A DNA stretch of 64,000 nucleotides, from positions 9,238,001 to 9,302,000 of the forward strand of contig NZ_CP073318.1 of the NCBI RefSeq assembly GCF_018263855.1, given 5' to 3'. A program made the position numbers and the translations under genes. Below are positions 50,185-59,773 of the stretch, one piece after another. Positions within the stretch are counted from its first letter, which is position 1. Each line of letters begins with the position of its first letter. The stretch is from Kutzneria sp. CA-103260 (GTDB taxonomy: Bacteria; Actinomycetota; Actinomycetes; Mycobacteriales; Pseudonocardiaceae). Under the pieces are notes generated by a model that saw only the letters and a program-made list of their open reading frames with translations, made no database searches and was not told the DNA's origin.

Positions 50185-51780
50185 GTGGGTGCACCAACGA
50201 CTACCGCCACGCCCGAGCCCGCCCAGCACGTCGCCGAGGTGAGAATCCCGGCCGGCGTCGCGATGCTGATCGGCGTGCTCGGCGTGGCCGCCGCACTGGC
50301 CGCCGGCCATCTCGTCGCCGCGTTCATCGACCCGAACGCGTCGCCGTTCCTGGCCGTCGGCAACGCCGCGATCGACCTGACGCCGTCGTGGCTCAAGGAG
50401 TTCGCGGTGAGCTCCTTCGGCACCGCCGACAAACTGGTGCTGCTCACCGGCATGGCGGTGTTCCTGCTGGTGGTCGCCGGCGTTGCTGGACTGCTGTCGC
50501 GGCGCAACCCGATCCCGGGCGCGGCGCTCGCGGTGGTGCTCGGCGGCGCGGCGATCGTCGCCGTGTTCAGCCGCTCCGACCTCGGCCAGCTGGCGACCCT
50601 CGCCCCGCTGGCCAGCCTGGTCGCCGGCGTGATGACCTTTCGCCGCCTGCACGCCGCCGCCCTGCGGGTGCAGGCGGCCGGCAACGCCCCGGACAGTGTT
50701 GATTCCCTTGGCCACGACCGGCGCACCTTCCTGCTCGGCTCCGTGGGCGTGGCCGCCGGGGCCGGCGTCGCGGGGCTGGCCGGTCAGCTCATCGGCACTC
50801 GCGTCGACGTCGAGGGCTCCCGTGCGATGGTGACGCAGCGGCTGGCCAGGTACCGGGACCAGGCCACGGCCCCCGGCGCCGACTTCGCCCAGGACGGCAC
50901 GCCGACGTACCTGACGTCGAACGACAACTTCTACCGGATCGACACCGCGCTGTCGGTGCCGCGACTTAGGGCCGAGGACTGGTCGCTGCGCATCCACGGC
51001 TTGGTGGACCGGGAGCTCACGCTCACCTTCGACGACGTGATGGACATGGACCTGATCACCAGGACCGTCACCATGACCTGCGTGTCCGACGAGGTCGGCG
51101 GGCCGTACATCTCCACCGCGCCGTTCACCGGCGTGCTGCTGCGTGACCTGCTGGCCAAGGCCGGCGTCAAGCCGGGCGCCGACCAGGTGTTCTCCACCAG
51201 TGTCGACGGCTACACGGCGGGCAGCCCGCTCGAAGTGATCATGGACAAGGGGAGCAACGCGATGCTGGCCGTCGGCATGAACGGCGAGGCGCTGCCGCCT
51301 GAGCACGGCTTCCCGGTCCGGCTGGTCGTGCCCGGCCTGTACGGCTATGTGTCGGCGACCAAGTGGGTCACCGACATCGAGCTGACCACGTTCGCGGCGA
51401 AGACCCAGTACTGGGTGCCCCGCGGCTACTCGGCGAAGGCCCCGATCAAGACCGAGTCCCGCATCGACAGCCCGCGCGGCCAGTCCTCGGTGCCGGCCGG
51501 CAAGGTCACCGTGGCCGGCATCGCGTGGGCACAGACCAAGGGCATCGCCAAGGTCGAGTTGCAGATGGACGGCGGCCAGTGGCAGGAAGCCGACCTCGCC
51601 ACCCAGCCGACCAAGGAGGCGTGGCGGATGTGGCGGCACAGTTTCGACGTGCGGCCGGGCACACACACCGTGGTGGTGCGGGCCACCGACGCGACCGGCT
51701 ACACGCAGACCGCTGACCTGGCCGATCCGGTCCCGGACGGGGCCACCGGCCTGCACTCGGTGGTGTTCACCGCCGCCTGA
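50185..51780 (+). CDS. Membrane-anchored molybdopterin oxidoreductase (sulfite-oxidase family)
   Basis: A 531-residue protein. Four or five N-terminal membrane helices (about residues 20-150) precede a linker with DRRTFLLGS. The oxidoreductase Moco-binding domain follows (about 200-420), with the Mo-ligand Cys in VTMTCVSDEVGGPYIS. A C-terminal Mo-co dimerisation Ig-like domain (VTVAGIAWAQTKGIAKVELQMDGGQW) ends the protein. The catalytic part faces outside. The substrate is unknown. The GTG at 50185 begins MGAPTTTATPE. Confidence 0.9.
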   Translation: MGAPTTTATPEPAQHVAEVRIPAGVAMLIGVLGVAAALAAGHLVAAFIDPNASPFLAVGNAAIDLTPSWLKEFAVSSFGTADKLVLLTGMAVFLLVVAGVAGLLSRRNPIPGAALAVVLGGAAIVAVFSRSDLGQLATLAPLASLVAGVMTFRRLHAAALRVQAAGNAPDSVDSLGHDRRTFLLGSVGVAAGAGVAGLAGQLIGTRVDVEGSRAMVTQRLARYRDQATAPGADFAQDGTPTYLTSNDNFYRIDTALSVPRLRAEDWSLRIHGLVDRELTLTFDDVMDMDLITRTVTMTCVSDEVGGPYISTAPFTGVLLRDLLAKAGVKPGADQVFSTSVDGYTAGSPLEVIMDKGSNAMLAVGMNGEALPPEHGFPVRLVVPGLYGYVSATKWVTDIELTTFAAKTQYWVPRGYSAKAPIKTESRIDSPRGQSSVPAGKVTVAGIAWAQTKGIAKVELQMDGGQWQEADLATQPTKEAWRMWRHSFDVRPGTHTVVVRATDATGYTQTADLADPVPDGATGLHSVVFTAA

Positions 51781-51833
51781 CCGGACCCGGTCGCCCGAAC
51801 GGGCGAGGCGGCCCCGGCGCCGACCGGCCGACT

Positions 51834-51851
51834 TTGTGCACACGTTCACAA
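51834..51851. promoter_or_regulatory. Rex operator (ROP-like) upstream of rex
   Basis: TTGTGCACACGTTCACAA closely fits the Rex consensus TTGTGAANNNNTTCACAA, 43 bp before the rex start. A TTGACG at 51861 could be a -35 box. This points to self-control of the rex-hem operon by NADH/NAD+ ratio. Confidence 0.85.
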
Positions 51852-51894
51852 GCGCTACGGTTGACGCATCACACCAATCGAGGGAGCTACCAGC

Positions 51895-52650
51895 GTGGGT
51901 GCACGGCGGGGTGAGGACGTCGAGGTCGTGACCGCCCCCGGCCGGCTTCCCGGTGGCGACGAGCGGGCCGTGCGCGAGCGGGCCCGGGCCATTCCCGAGG
52001 CCGCCGTCGCCCGCCTCGCGGTCTATTTGCGGGTGCTGTCGGGCCTGGCCGAGCAGGACGTGACGACCATCTCCAGCGAGGAGCTGTCCGCCGCCGCCGG
52101 GGTCAACTCGGCCAAGCTGCGCAAGGACCTGTCCTACATCGGCTCGTACGGCACGCGGGGTGTCGGATACGAGGTGGAAGTCCTCGTCGACCAGATCGAG
52201 CGAATCCTCGGACTCACCCGGAAACACTCGGTCTGCGTGGTCGGGATCGGTAACCTTGGTCACGCCCTGGCCAACTACGCGGGCTTCCCCGGCCGGGGTT
52301 TCCCGGTGTCGGCGCTGTTCGACGTGGACGAGGACCTGATCGGCGTGCCGGTCGGAGGAATCCTGGTCAGCCACGTCGACGACATCCCCCGGGTGTGCGC
52401 CGAGCGGGAGGTGTCGATAGGGGTGATCGCCACGCCGCCACCCGCCGCGCAGGGGGTCTGCGACCGTTTGGTATCCGCGGGCGTGCAATGCATCCTGAAC
52501 TTCGCACCCGTCGTGCTCCAGGTCCCCGACCACGTCGAGGTGCGCAAGGTCGACTTGGCGGTGGAGATGCAGATCTTGTCGTTCCACGTGGCGCGCCGCG
52601 CCGACGAGGCGGCGAACGCGGACGAGCGCGGAATGGTGGTGCCCGGGTGA
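51895..52650 (+). CDS. rex: Redox-sensing transcriptional repressor Rex
   Basis: A 251-residue repressor. The N-terminal winged HTH (AVARLAVYLRVLSGLAEQDVTTISSEELSAAAGVNSAKLRKDLSYIGSYGTRGVGY) contacts DNA. The Rossmann domain (CVVGIGNLGHALANY) binds NADH, and the C-terminal swapped helix (VDLAVEMQILSFHV) dimerises. It represses respiratory and haem genes when NADH is low and lets go when NADH rises. A Rex operator lies upstream; hemA follows, as in Streptomyces. Confidence 0.96.
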   Translation: MGARRGEDVEVVTAPGRLPGGDERAVRERARAIPEAAVARLAVYLRVLSGLAEQDVTTISSEELSAAAGVNSAKLRKDLSYIGSYGTRGVGYEVEVLVDQIERILGLTRKHSVCVVGIGNLGHALANYAGFPGRGFPVSALFDVDEDLIGVPVGGILVSHVDDIPRVCAEREVSIGVIATPPPAAQGVCDRLVSAGVQCILNFAPVVLQVPDHVEVRKVDLAVEMQILSFHVARRADEAANADERGMVVPG

Positions 52651-52693
52651 ACTCGACGGCCGGCTCGACCGTTCTAGCTGGGGGGTGGTCGGA

Positions 52694-54018
<1,325 letters not shown>

Positions 54019-54022
<4 letters not shown>

Positions 54023-54957
54023 ACCGGACGTTGAGGATCGGAACCCGAGGCAGTGCCCTCGCACTGGCGCAGACCGGCATGATGGCCGAGCGGCTGGAGC
54101 GCGCGGGCGCCACGGTGGAGATCGTCACCGTGACCACCCCGGGCGACCGGTCGCACGCGCCGATCGCCGAGATCGGCGTCGGGGTGTTCACCTCGGCCCT
54201 GCGTGACGCGCTGGCCAACGACGAGGTGGACATCGCCGTCCACTCGTACAAGGACCTGCCCACGGCACCCGACCCGCGGCTCGTGCTGGCCGCCGTGCCC
54301 ACCCGCGAGGACCCCAGGGACGCCCTGGTCGCGCGGGACGGCATGGTGCTGGGCGAGCTGCCCGCCGGGTCCCGGGTCGGCACCGGCGCGGCCCGTCGGG
54401 TCACCCAGCTCGAGGCCCTGGGCCTCGGCCTGGAGATGGTGCCGATCCGCGGCAACGTGGACTCCCGGATCCGCAAGGTGCTCGACGGCGAGCTCGACGC
54501 CGTCGTGGTGGCCGCCGCGGGCCTGTCCCGGCTCGGCCGGCTCGACGTGGTGACCGAGTTGCTCGACCCGATCCAGATGCTGCCCGCCCCCGCGCAGGGG
54601 GCGCTGGCGGTGGAGTGCCGGGTCGACGACTTCGACACCGAACACCTGCTTCGCTCCTGCCTGGATGATCAGGCCAGTAGGGCCGCTGTCACCGCCGAGC
54701 GCGCGATGCTTGCCGCGCTGGAGGCCGGGTGCAGCGCGCCCGTCGGCGCACTGGCCGATGTGGTGGAAGACCTCGACGACGACGGAAGCACGGTGCTGCG
54801 GCTGTCGTTGCGCGGGGTCGCCGCGACGCCGCAGAACGAGCTGCTGCGCGCGTCGGCCACCGGTGACTTGACCACAGCAGAGCAGTTGGGTCGGGCGCTC
54901 GCGGCCGAACTGCTTGATCTCGGCGCCACCGTGCTCAGTGGCCCGGGGAGCAAGTGA
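54019..54957 (+). CDS. hemC: Hydroxymethylbilane synthase (porphobilinogen deaminase)
   Basis: A 312-residue enzyme joining four porphobilinogens. It has the N-terminal RIGTRGSALALAQT, AVHSYKDLPT, GTGAARRVTQLEALG, IRGNVDSRIRKV, and the dipyrromethane cofactor Cys in LEAGCSAPVG. The GTG start overlaps hemA (GTGA). Confidence 0.97.
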
Positions 54958-54971
54958 TGGGGAGTGCCCTG

Positions 54972-56504
54972 ATGACGACCCGCGCACGTAAGACCCCCGG
55001 ACGCGTCGCGTTCGTGGGGTCCGGCCCAGGCGACGCCGGGCTGTTGACCGTCCGGGCCACCGAGTTGCTGGCCAGGGCCGAGCTGGTGGTGACCGATCCG
55101 GACGTGCCGAGCGAGGTTGTCGCCCTCGCCGGGGGCGCCGAGGTGCGTCCCGCCGTCGGTGAGGCCGGGGACGTCGCCAAGGACCTGGTCAACGAGGCCC
55201 GCAACGGGCGCAGCGTGGTCCGGCTGGTGGCCGGCGACCCGCTGACGCTGGACGCGGTCGTGAGCGAGGCTCAGTGCGTCGCCAAGTCCACTGTGGACTT
55301 CGATGTGGTACCCGGAGTGGCCAGCGGCACCGCGGTTCCGGCCTATGCCGGCGTGGCGCTCGGCGCCGTGCACACCGAGGCCGACGTTCGGTCCACTGTG
55401 GACTGGGCCGGGCTGGCGTCCGCGCCCGGCACGCTCGTGTTGCACGCCACCGGTTCCCACCTCGCCGAGGCGGCGTCCTCGTTGGTGGAGAACGGTTTGG
55501 CCCCGCAGACCCCGGTCGCGGTGACCGCCGGCGGCACCGCCTTCGGGCAGCGCACCGTGGACACCTCGCTGGCCTCGCTGGCCGCCGACGCCGGCGACCT
55601 CGGCGGGCAGTTGGTGGTCACCGTGGGCAGCGCCGTCGCCGGCCGGTCCAAGCTGTCCTGGTGGGAGTCACGCGCGCTGTACGGCTGGCGGGTGCTGGTG
55701 CCGCGGACCAAGGAGCAGGCCGGCGCGATGAGCGAGCGGCTGCGTGAGCACGGCGCCATTCCGGTGGAGGTGCCCACCATCTCGGTGGAGCCGCCGCGTA
55801 GCCCGGCGCAGATGGAGCGCTCGGTCAAGGGCCTGGTCGACGGCCGCTACCAGTGGGTGATCTTCACCTCCACCAACGCGGTGCGCGCGGTGTGGGAGAA
55901 GTTCCGCGAGTTTGGCCTGGACGCCCGCGCCTTCTCCGGCGTGAAGATCGCCTGCGTCGGCGAGAGCACCGCGGCCAAGGTGCGGTCCTTCGGCATCATT
56001 CCCGAGCTGATCCCGTCCGGGGAGCAGTCCAGCGAGGGCCTGCTGGCCGACTTCCCGCCCTACGACGACATTCTCGACCCGGTGGACCGGGTGCTGCTGC
56101 CGCGGGCCGACATCGCCACCGAGACCCTGGCGGCCGGGCTGCGCGAGCGCGGCTGGGAGATCGACGACGTGACGGCGTACCGCACCGTGCGGGCCGCCCC
56201 GCCGCCCGCCGACACCCGCGAGATGATCAAGTCCGGCGGCTTCGACGCGGTCTGCTTCACGTCTTCGTCCACGGTGCGCAACCTGGTCGGCATCGCCGGC
56301 AAGCCGCACACCCGGACGCTGGTGGCGTGCATCGGCCCGCAGACCGCCGAGACCGCCCGCGAGTTCGGCCTGCGCGTCGACGTGCAGCCCGAGTTCGCCA
56401 CCGTGCCCGCCCTGGTGGACGCGCTGGCCCAGCACGCCGCCCGGCTCCGCGCCGAGGGCGCGCTGCCGCCGCCGCGCAAGACCAAGCGCCTGCGCCGGTC
56501 GTGA
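54972..56504 (+). CDS. hemD: HemD fusion: degenerate CobA-like domain plus uroporphyrinogen-III synthase
   Basis: A 510-residue fusion. Residues 10-245 form a SAM-dependent tetrapyrrole methyltransferase-type domain, but its key motifs are weak (GSGPGDAGLL for GAGPGDPELL; VAGDPLTLDAV for the GGDPF loop). Methylation of uroporphyrinogen III is therefore doubtful. Residues 255-500 are uroporphyrinogen-III synthase (VFTSTNAVRAV-like IFTSTNAVRAVWEKF, KIACVGESTAAKV, FDAVCFTSSSTVRNL). ATG 54972 is preferred, with GGGGAG 8 nt upstream; GTG 54954 overlapping hemC is possible. Confidence 0.92.
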   Translation: MTTRARKTPGRVAFVGSGPGDAGLLTVRATELLARAELVVTDPDVPSEVVALAGGAEVRPAVGEAGDVAKDLVNEARNGRSVVRLVAGDPLTLDAVVSEAQCVAKSTVDFDVVPGVASGTAVPAYAGVALGAVHTEADVRSTVDWAGLASAPGTLVLHATGSHLAEAASSLVENGLAPQTPVAVTAGGTAFGQRTVDTSLASLAADAGDLGGQLVVTVGSAVAGRSKLSWWESRALYGWRVLVPRTKEQAGAMSERLREHGAIPVEVPTISVEPPRSPAQMERSVKGLVDGRYQWVIFTSTNAVRAVWEKFREFGLDARAFSGVKIACVGESTAAKVRSFGIIPELIPSGEQSSEGLLADFPPYDDILDPVDRVLLPRADIATETLAAGLRERGWEIDDVTAYRTVRAAPPPADTREMIKSGGFDAVCFTSSSTVRNLVGIAGKPHTRTLVACIGPQTAETAREFGLRVDVQPEFATVPALVDALAQHAARLRAEGALPPPRKTKRLRRS

Positions 56505-56521
56505 TGTCTTGATGTTGCTCG

Positions 56522-56564
56522 GAAGGGGGCATTCCTGGCGTTGAACGCCAGGAATGCCCCCTTC
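56522..56564. terminator. Perfect long palindrome between hemD and hemB
   Basis: Two exact 21-nt arms (GAAGGGGGCATTCCTGGCGT... and its complement) with almost no loop, 17 bp past hemD. It can act as a bidirectional terminator or attenuator within the hem cluster, and looks like a dispersed repeat because of its perfection. Confidence 0.85.
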
Positions 56565-56597
56565 ACAGCGTTCTGACCACAAAAGGGAGTACTCGTC

Positions 56598-57572
56598 GTG
56601 TTCCCCACCCACCGTCCCCGCCGGCTGCGCCGCACCCCGGCCATGCGCCGCCTGGTCAGCGAGACCAGCGTCGAGCCGCGCCAGCTGATCCTGCCGATGT
56701 TCGTCAAGGAAGGCGCCACCGAGCCGATCCCGATCGCCTCCATGCCCGGCGTCGTCCAGCACTCCCGGGACACCCTGCGCAAGGCCGCCGTCGAGGCCGT
56801 GCAGGCCGGTGTCGGCGGCCTGATGCTGTTCGGCGTGCCGCAGACCCGGGACGCGGTCGGCTCCGGCGCGACCGACCCCAACGGCATCCTCAACGTGGCC
56901 CTGCGCGACCTTCGGTCCGAACTCGGCGACGACACCGTGCTGATGTCCGACCTGTGCCTGGACGAGTTCACCGACCACGGCCACTGCGGCGTGCTCGACT
57001 CCGACGGCGCCGTGGACAACGACGCCACCCTGCGCATCTACGCCGACATGGCCATCGAGCAGGCCCGGTCCGGGGCTCACATGGTCGGTCCCAGCGGCAT
57101 GATGGACGGCCAGATCGGCGTCATCCGGGAAGCGCTGGACGAGGCCGGCTACCTGGACACCTCGATCCTGGCCTACACCGCCAAGTACGCGTCCGCCTTC
57201 TTCGGGCCGTTCCGCGAGGCCGTCGAGTCGCAGCTCAAGGGCGATCGCAAGACGTACCAACAGGATCCGGCCAACGCCCGGGAGGCGCTGCGCGAGCTGT
57301 CGCTGGACCTGGCCGAGGGCGCGGACGCCGTCATGGTCAAGCCGGCGCTGCCGTACCTGGACGTGCTGCGGGCCGTGGCGGAGAACTCAGAGGTGCCCGT
57401 CGCCGCCTACCAGGTGTCCGGCGAGTACGCCATGGTCGAGGCCGCCGCCGCGAACGGCTGGCTGGACCGGCAGCGCACGATTCTGGAGACGCTGACCTCC
57501 ATCCGCCGGGCCGGCGCGGACATGATCCTCACCTACTGGGCCGTCGAGGCCTCGCACTGGCTGTCCGCGTGA
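56598..57572 (+). CDS. hemB: Delta-aminolevulinic acid dehydratase (porphobilinogen synthase)
   Basis: A 324-residue enzyme condensing two 5-aminolevulinates. The metal-site segment reads SDLCLDEFTDHGHCG, with two Cys rather than the three of zinc enzymes. Active lysines lie in YTAKYASAFFGPFR and VMVKPALPYLD. It has a GTG start behind AAAAGGGAG. The next gene overlaps its stop (GTGA). Confidence 0.96.
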   Translation: MFPTHRPRRLRRTPAMRRLVSETSVEPRQLILPMFVKEGATEPIPIASMPGVVQHSRDTLRKAAVEAVQAGVGGLMLFGVPQTRDAVGSGATDPNGILNVALRDLRSELGDDTVLMSDLCLDEFTDHGHCGVLDSDGAVDNDATLRIYADMAIEQARSGAHMVGPSGMMDGQIGVIREALDEAGYLDTSILAYTAKYASAFFGPFREAVESQLKGDRKTYQQDPANAREALRELSLDLAEGADAVMVKPALPYLDVLRAVAENSEVPVAAYQVSGEYAMVEAAAANGWLDRQRTILETLTSIRRAGADMILTYWAVEASHWLSA

Positions 57573-58084
57573 CCCCTCCCAGAGCCGTCGACGTGGCGCG
57601 CTGGCTGTGGATCGCCAGCGCGCTGCTGTCGGCCGTGCGCACCTATCTGGTGCTCGCCGACCGACAGGGCCTTCGGGACCAGGTCACCTCCGTCGAGCCC
57701 ACACTGCCCATGCAGCAGGTCGAGGCCGTGGTGAACGGCGAGATCATTCTCGCGGTGCTGATCGCCGTCGGCATCGTCGGCCTGTATGTGCTGGTGGCCA
57801 ACAAGATGGTCGCCGGCCGGGCCTGGGCCCGAGTGTTGCTCACCTTCTTCGGGGTGATCTTCGTGCTGCTCGGCGGTCTCGGCATGGTCGGCGTCGCCGA
57901 CGGGCTGGCCGCCACCCAAGGCCTCAGCGTCGACCCGGCCGAGGTGGCCCTGTCCGCCGTCGGCCTCGTCGTCGAGGTCATCGCCCTGGCCGCGATGTGG
58001 CTGCCGTCCTCCAACACCTACTTCCGCGCCACCGCCGCCCAGTTCGCCCTGCCACCGCCCCGCCAGGACCAGTTCCCACGCTGA
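57569..58084 (+). CDS. Four-helix membrane protein downstream of hemB
   Basis: A 171-residue protein with about four membrane helices (LWIASALLSAVRTYLVL, ILAVLIAVGIVGLYVLVANKM, VLLTFFGVIFVLLGGLGM, VALSAVGLVVEVIALAAMWLP). It is coupled to hemB. It shares the W-A-R...LP(S)AN/TYF ending with the next gene, so the two are probably related by duplication. Small membrane proteins also follow hemB in mycobacteria. The function is unknown. Confidence 0.75.
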   Translation: MTPPRAVDVARWLWIASALLSAVRTYLVLADRQGLRDQVTSVEPTLPMQQVEAVVNGEIILAVLIAVGIVGLYVLVANKMVAGRAWARVLLTFFGVIFVLLGGLGMVGVADGLAATQGLSVDPAEVALSAVGLVVEVIALAAMWLPSSNTYFRATAAQFALPPPRQDQFPR

Positions 58085-58213
58085 CGAGGCCTTCCCGCGG
58101 CGCATTTCGATTGCCCGCGTCGGTTCCTGCGGTGGGAGCGCCGGATGGCGGGCGATCAAGATGTGACAACGGTCGAGGTACCGGTGGGGCCTCGCGCGTG
58201 TAGCGTGCCGCCC

Positions 58214-58666
58214 GTGACCATTGACGAATCGGACGAGCAGGACGTGGTCGTCCGACCCAAGCTCGTCACCGCCGCCATCGTGCTGTGGGCGCTGGACGCG
58301 ATCGCCTATCTGGGCGGCGCCGCGCTGGTGATGGGCACGCACTCGGCCATCGTCGACTCGTTGGCCAAGACCGCCCCGAAGGACGTCACCCGGGACCAGA
58401 TCAACGGGCAGCTCACCTTCGAGGAGTTCGCCTCGCTCGGCGTCGGCGTGCTGGTCGTGGTGTTCGTGTACCTGCTGCTGCGGGGCAACCGCTGGGCCCG
58501 GATCCTGCTCGTGCTGGCCGCCCTGATCCAGCTCGTCTGCCAGCTGCTGTTCGGCATCGGCATCGTGCCCGTCGCCGCCGGCACCCTGCTCGGGCTCGTC
58601 GGCCTGGCCCTGCTGTTCCTGCCCTCTGCCAACGCCTACTTCGCCGGGCTCAAACGGCTCGCGTGA
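58214..58666 (+). CDS. Four-helix membrane protein, paralogue of the preceding one
   Basis: A 150-residue protein with four membrane helices (LVTAAIVLWALDAIAYLGGAAL, FASLGVGVLVVVFVYLLL, WARILLVLAALIQLVCQL, VAAGTLLGLVGLALLFLPSAN). The ending LFLPSANAYFAGLKRLA resembles that of the previous protein. The GTG at 58214 was chosen; the next gene overlaps it by 4 nt. The function is unknown. Confidence 0.72.
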   Translation: MTIDESDEQDVVVRPKLVTAAIVLWALDAIAYLGGAALVMGTHSAIVDSLAKTAPKDVTRDQINGQLTFEEFASLGVGVLVVVFVYLLLRGNRWARILLVLAALIQLVCQLLFGIGIVPVAAGTLLGLVGLALLFLPSANAYFAGLKRLA

Positions 58667-59079
58667 CCGTGCGCTACGCCGAGCCCGGCTCGTCGTTCTG
58701 GCCCGTGCTCTGGGCACCCGCCTTCGCCCTGGTCGGCGCCGCCGTCGAAGCCTTCAGCGGCGCCGTCCATGTGCTCGGATGGATACTCGCCGCCCTGGTC
58801 CTCGCCGGCATCTGGGCCCTGTGGGTGCTCGCGCGTCGGCGGCTCCGATCCGTCCTCCTCACCGACGACACCCTTCGCCTAGGTGAGGAGGAGCTGCCCG
58901 TCTCCGACATCGCCGCCGTCGAGGACGACGAGCCCGACGCCGCTCGTGTGCTCGGCGGCGGCTGGACAACCCCCAAGGGCACCGGTGCCGTTCCCCTGCG
59001 CCTGCACGACGGCACCCTCGTCCTCGCGTGGGCCCGCCGCCCAGACGCCCTGGCCACCGCCCTCCGCACGCTCCTCTGA
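58663..59079 (+). CDS. Two-helix membrane protein with soluble beta domain
   Basis: A 138-residue protein. Two membrane helices (FWPVLWAPAFALVGAAVEAF and HVLGWILAALVLAGIWALWVLA) are followed by a basic loop and a PH-like beta domain (RSVLLTDDTLRLGEEELPVSDIAAVEDDEP...). It is coupled to the previous gene by GTGA. The function is unknown. Confidence 0.72.
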   Translation: MTVRYAEPGSSFWPVLWAPAFALVGAAVEAFSGAVHVLGWILAALVLAGIWALWVLARRRLRSVLLTDDTLRLGEEELPVSDIAAVEDDEPDAARVLGGGWTTPKGTGAVPLRLHDGTLVLAWARRPDALATALRTLL

Positions 59080-59109
59080 CCCCTCGACCCCTGACCTCCG
59101 CCGCCGCGC

Positions 59110-59318
59110 CGGAGCAACGCGCGAGCTTTGCAGCATTGCGCACGCGTTGGTGCTGTGCTGCGGCGTTGGAGCATTGCGCGAGCTTTGGAGCAATGCTGCT
59201 GCTTTGCCGGAGTGCGTGAGCATTGGAGCATTGCGTGCGCGTTGGTGCAGCGCTGCGGCGTTCGAGCGCGGATGCGGCGGTTGAGCAGTGGGTCGGCGTT
59301 GGAGCGGCGGGTTGGAGG
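59110..59318 (+). repeat. 19-bp tandem repeat array (11 units)
   Basis: Eleven consecutive 19-nt units from 59110, including TGCAGCATTGCGCACGCGT, TGGAGCATTGCGCGAGCTT, TGGAGCAATGCTGCTGCTT and TGGAGCATTGCGTGCGCGT; the last units (59262-59318) are weaker. GCATTG and CAATGC in adjacent units can pair into hairpins. The array lies between two + strand genes and has no stable reading frame, since 19 is not a multiple of 3. Confidence 0.9.
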
Positions 59319-59362
59319 CGGTTGCCGACGGTGGCGGTCGGCGGCGTGAGAAGGTGGAGGGC

Positions 59363-59683
59363 ATGAGCAGCCCCCGGTTGAACCAGCCATGGCGTGCCGC
59401 GGTGGCGGGCGGCCTGGTGGTCGTCGCCGTGCTCGCGGTGTTCGCCGCGGTGTGGAGCTGGCAGAACGGCATCGTCCGGTACGACATCCCGGCCAGCCAA
59501 GGCACGCCGGAACTGGTGTCGACCCGGTTCATCGGCAGCTGGATGGCGATCGCCATCGGGCTGGGCACGCTGGCGGCGCTGCTGCTGGTGGGGGCGGGCC
59601 GGCAGGTGCTGCTGGCGGTGCGCACCCGGAACAGCAACCCGCTGCCACCGATCCAGACGGCTGAGCCGCCGCCCGCCGTCTGA
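59363..59683 (+). CDS. Two-helix small membrane protein
   Basis: A 106-residue protein with two membrane helices (AAVAGGLVVVAVLAVFAAVWSW and MAIAIGLGTLAALLLVGAGRQVLL) separated by about 35 extracellular residues. It has an ATG behind GGTGGAGGG. The function is unknown. Confidence 0.72.
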   Translation: MSSPRLNQPWRAAVAGGLVVVAVLAVFAAVWSWQNGIVRYDIPASQGTPELVSTRFIGSWMAIAIGLGTLAALLLVGAGRQVLLAVRTRNSNPLPPIQTAEPPPAV

Positions 59684-59773
59684 CCGACGCTGACTACCAG
59701 GATCTCTGGCGGCCCGGAAACCTGACTGCCAGGAACTCGGGCTGCCTGGAAATCTGGCTGGGTCTCCGGCTGC

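Noticed and set aside
59110..59318. 19-bp arrays as CRISPR
   Set aside because: Units are contiguous with no spacers, vary strongly and no cas genes are present.
59684..59773. Short CTGCCTGG/AATCTGGCTG repeats after the two-helix protein gene
   Set aside because: Only two degenerate units; too weak to call a repeat family.
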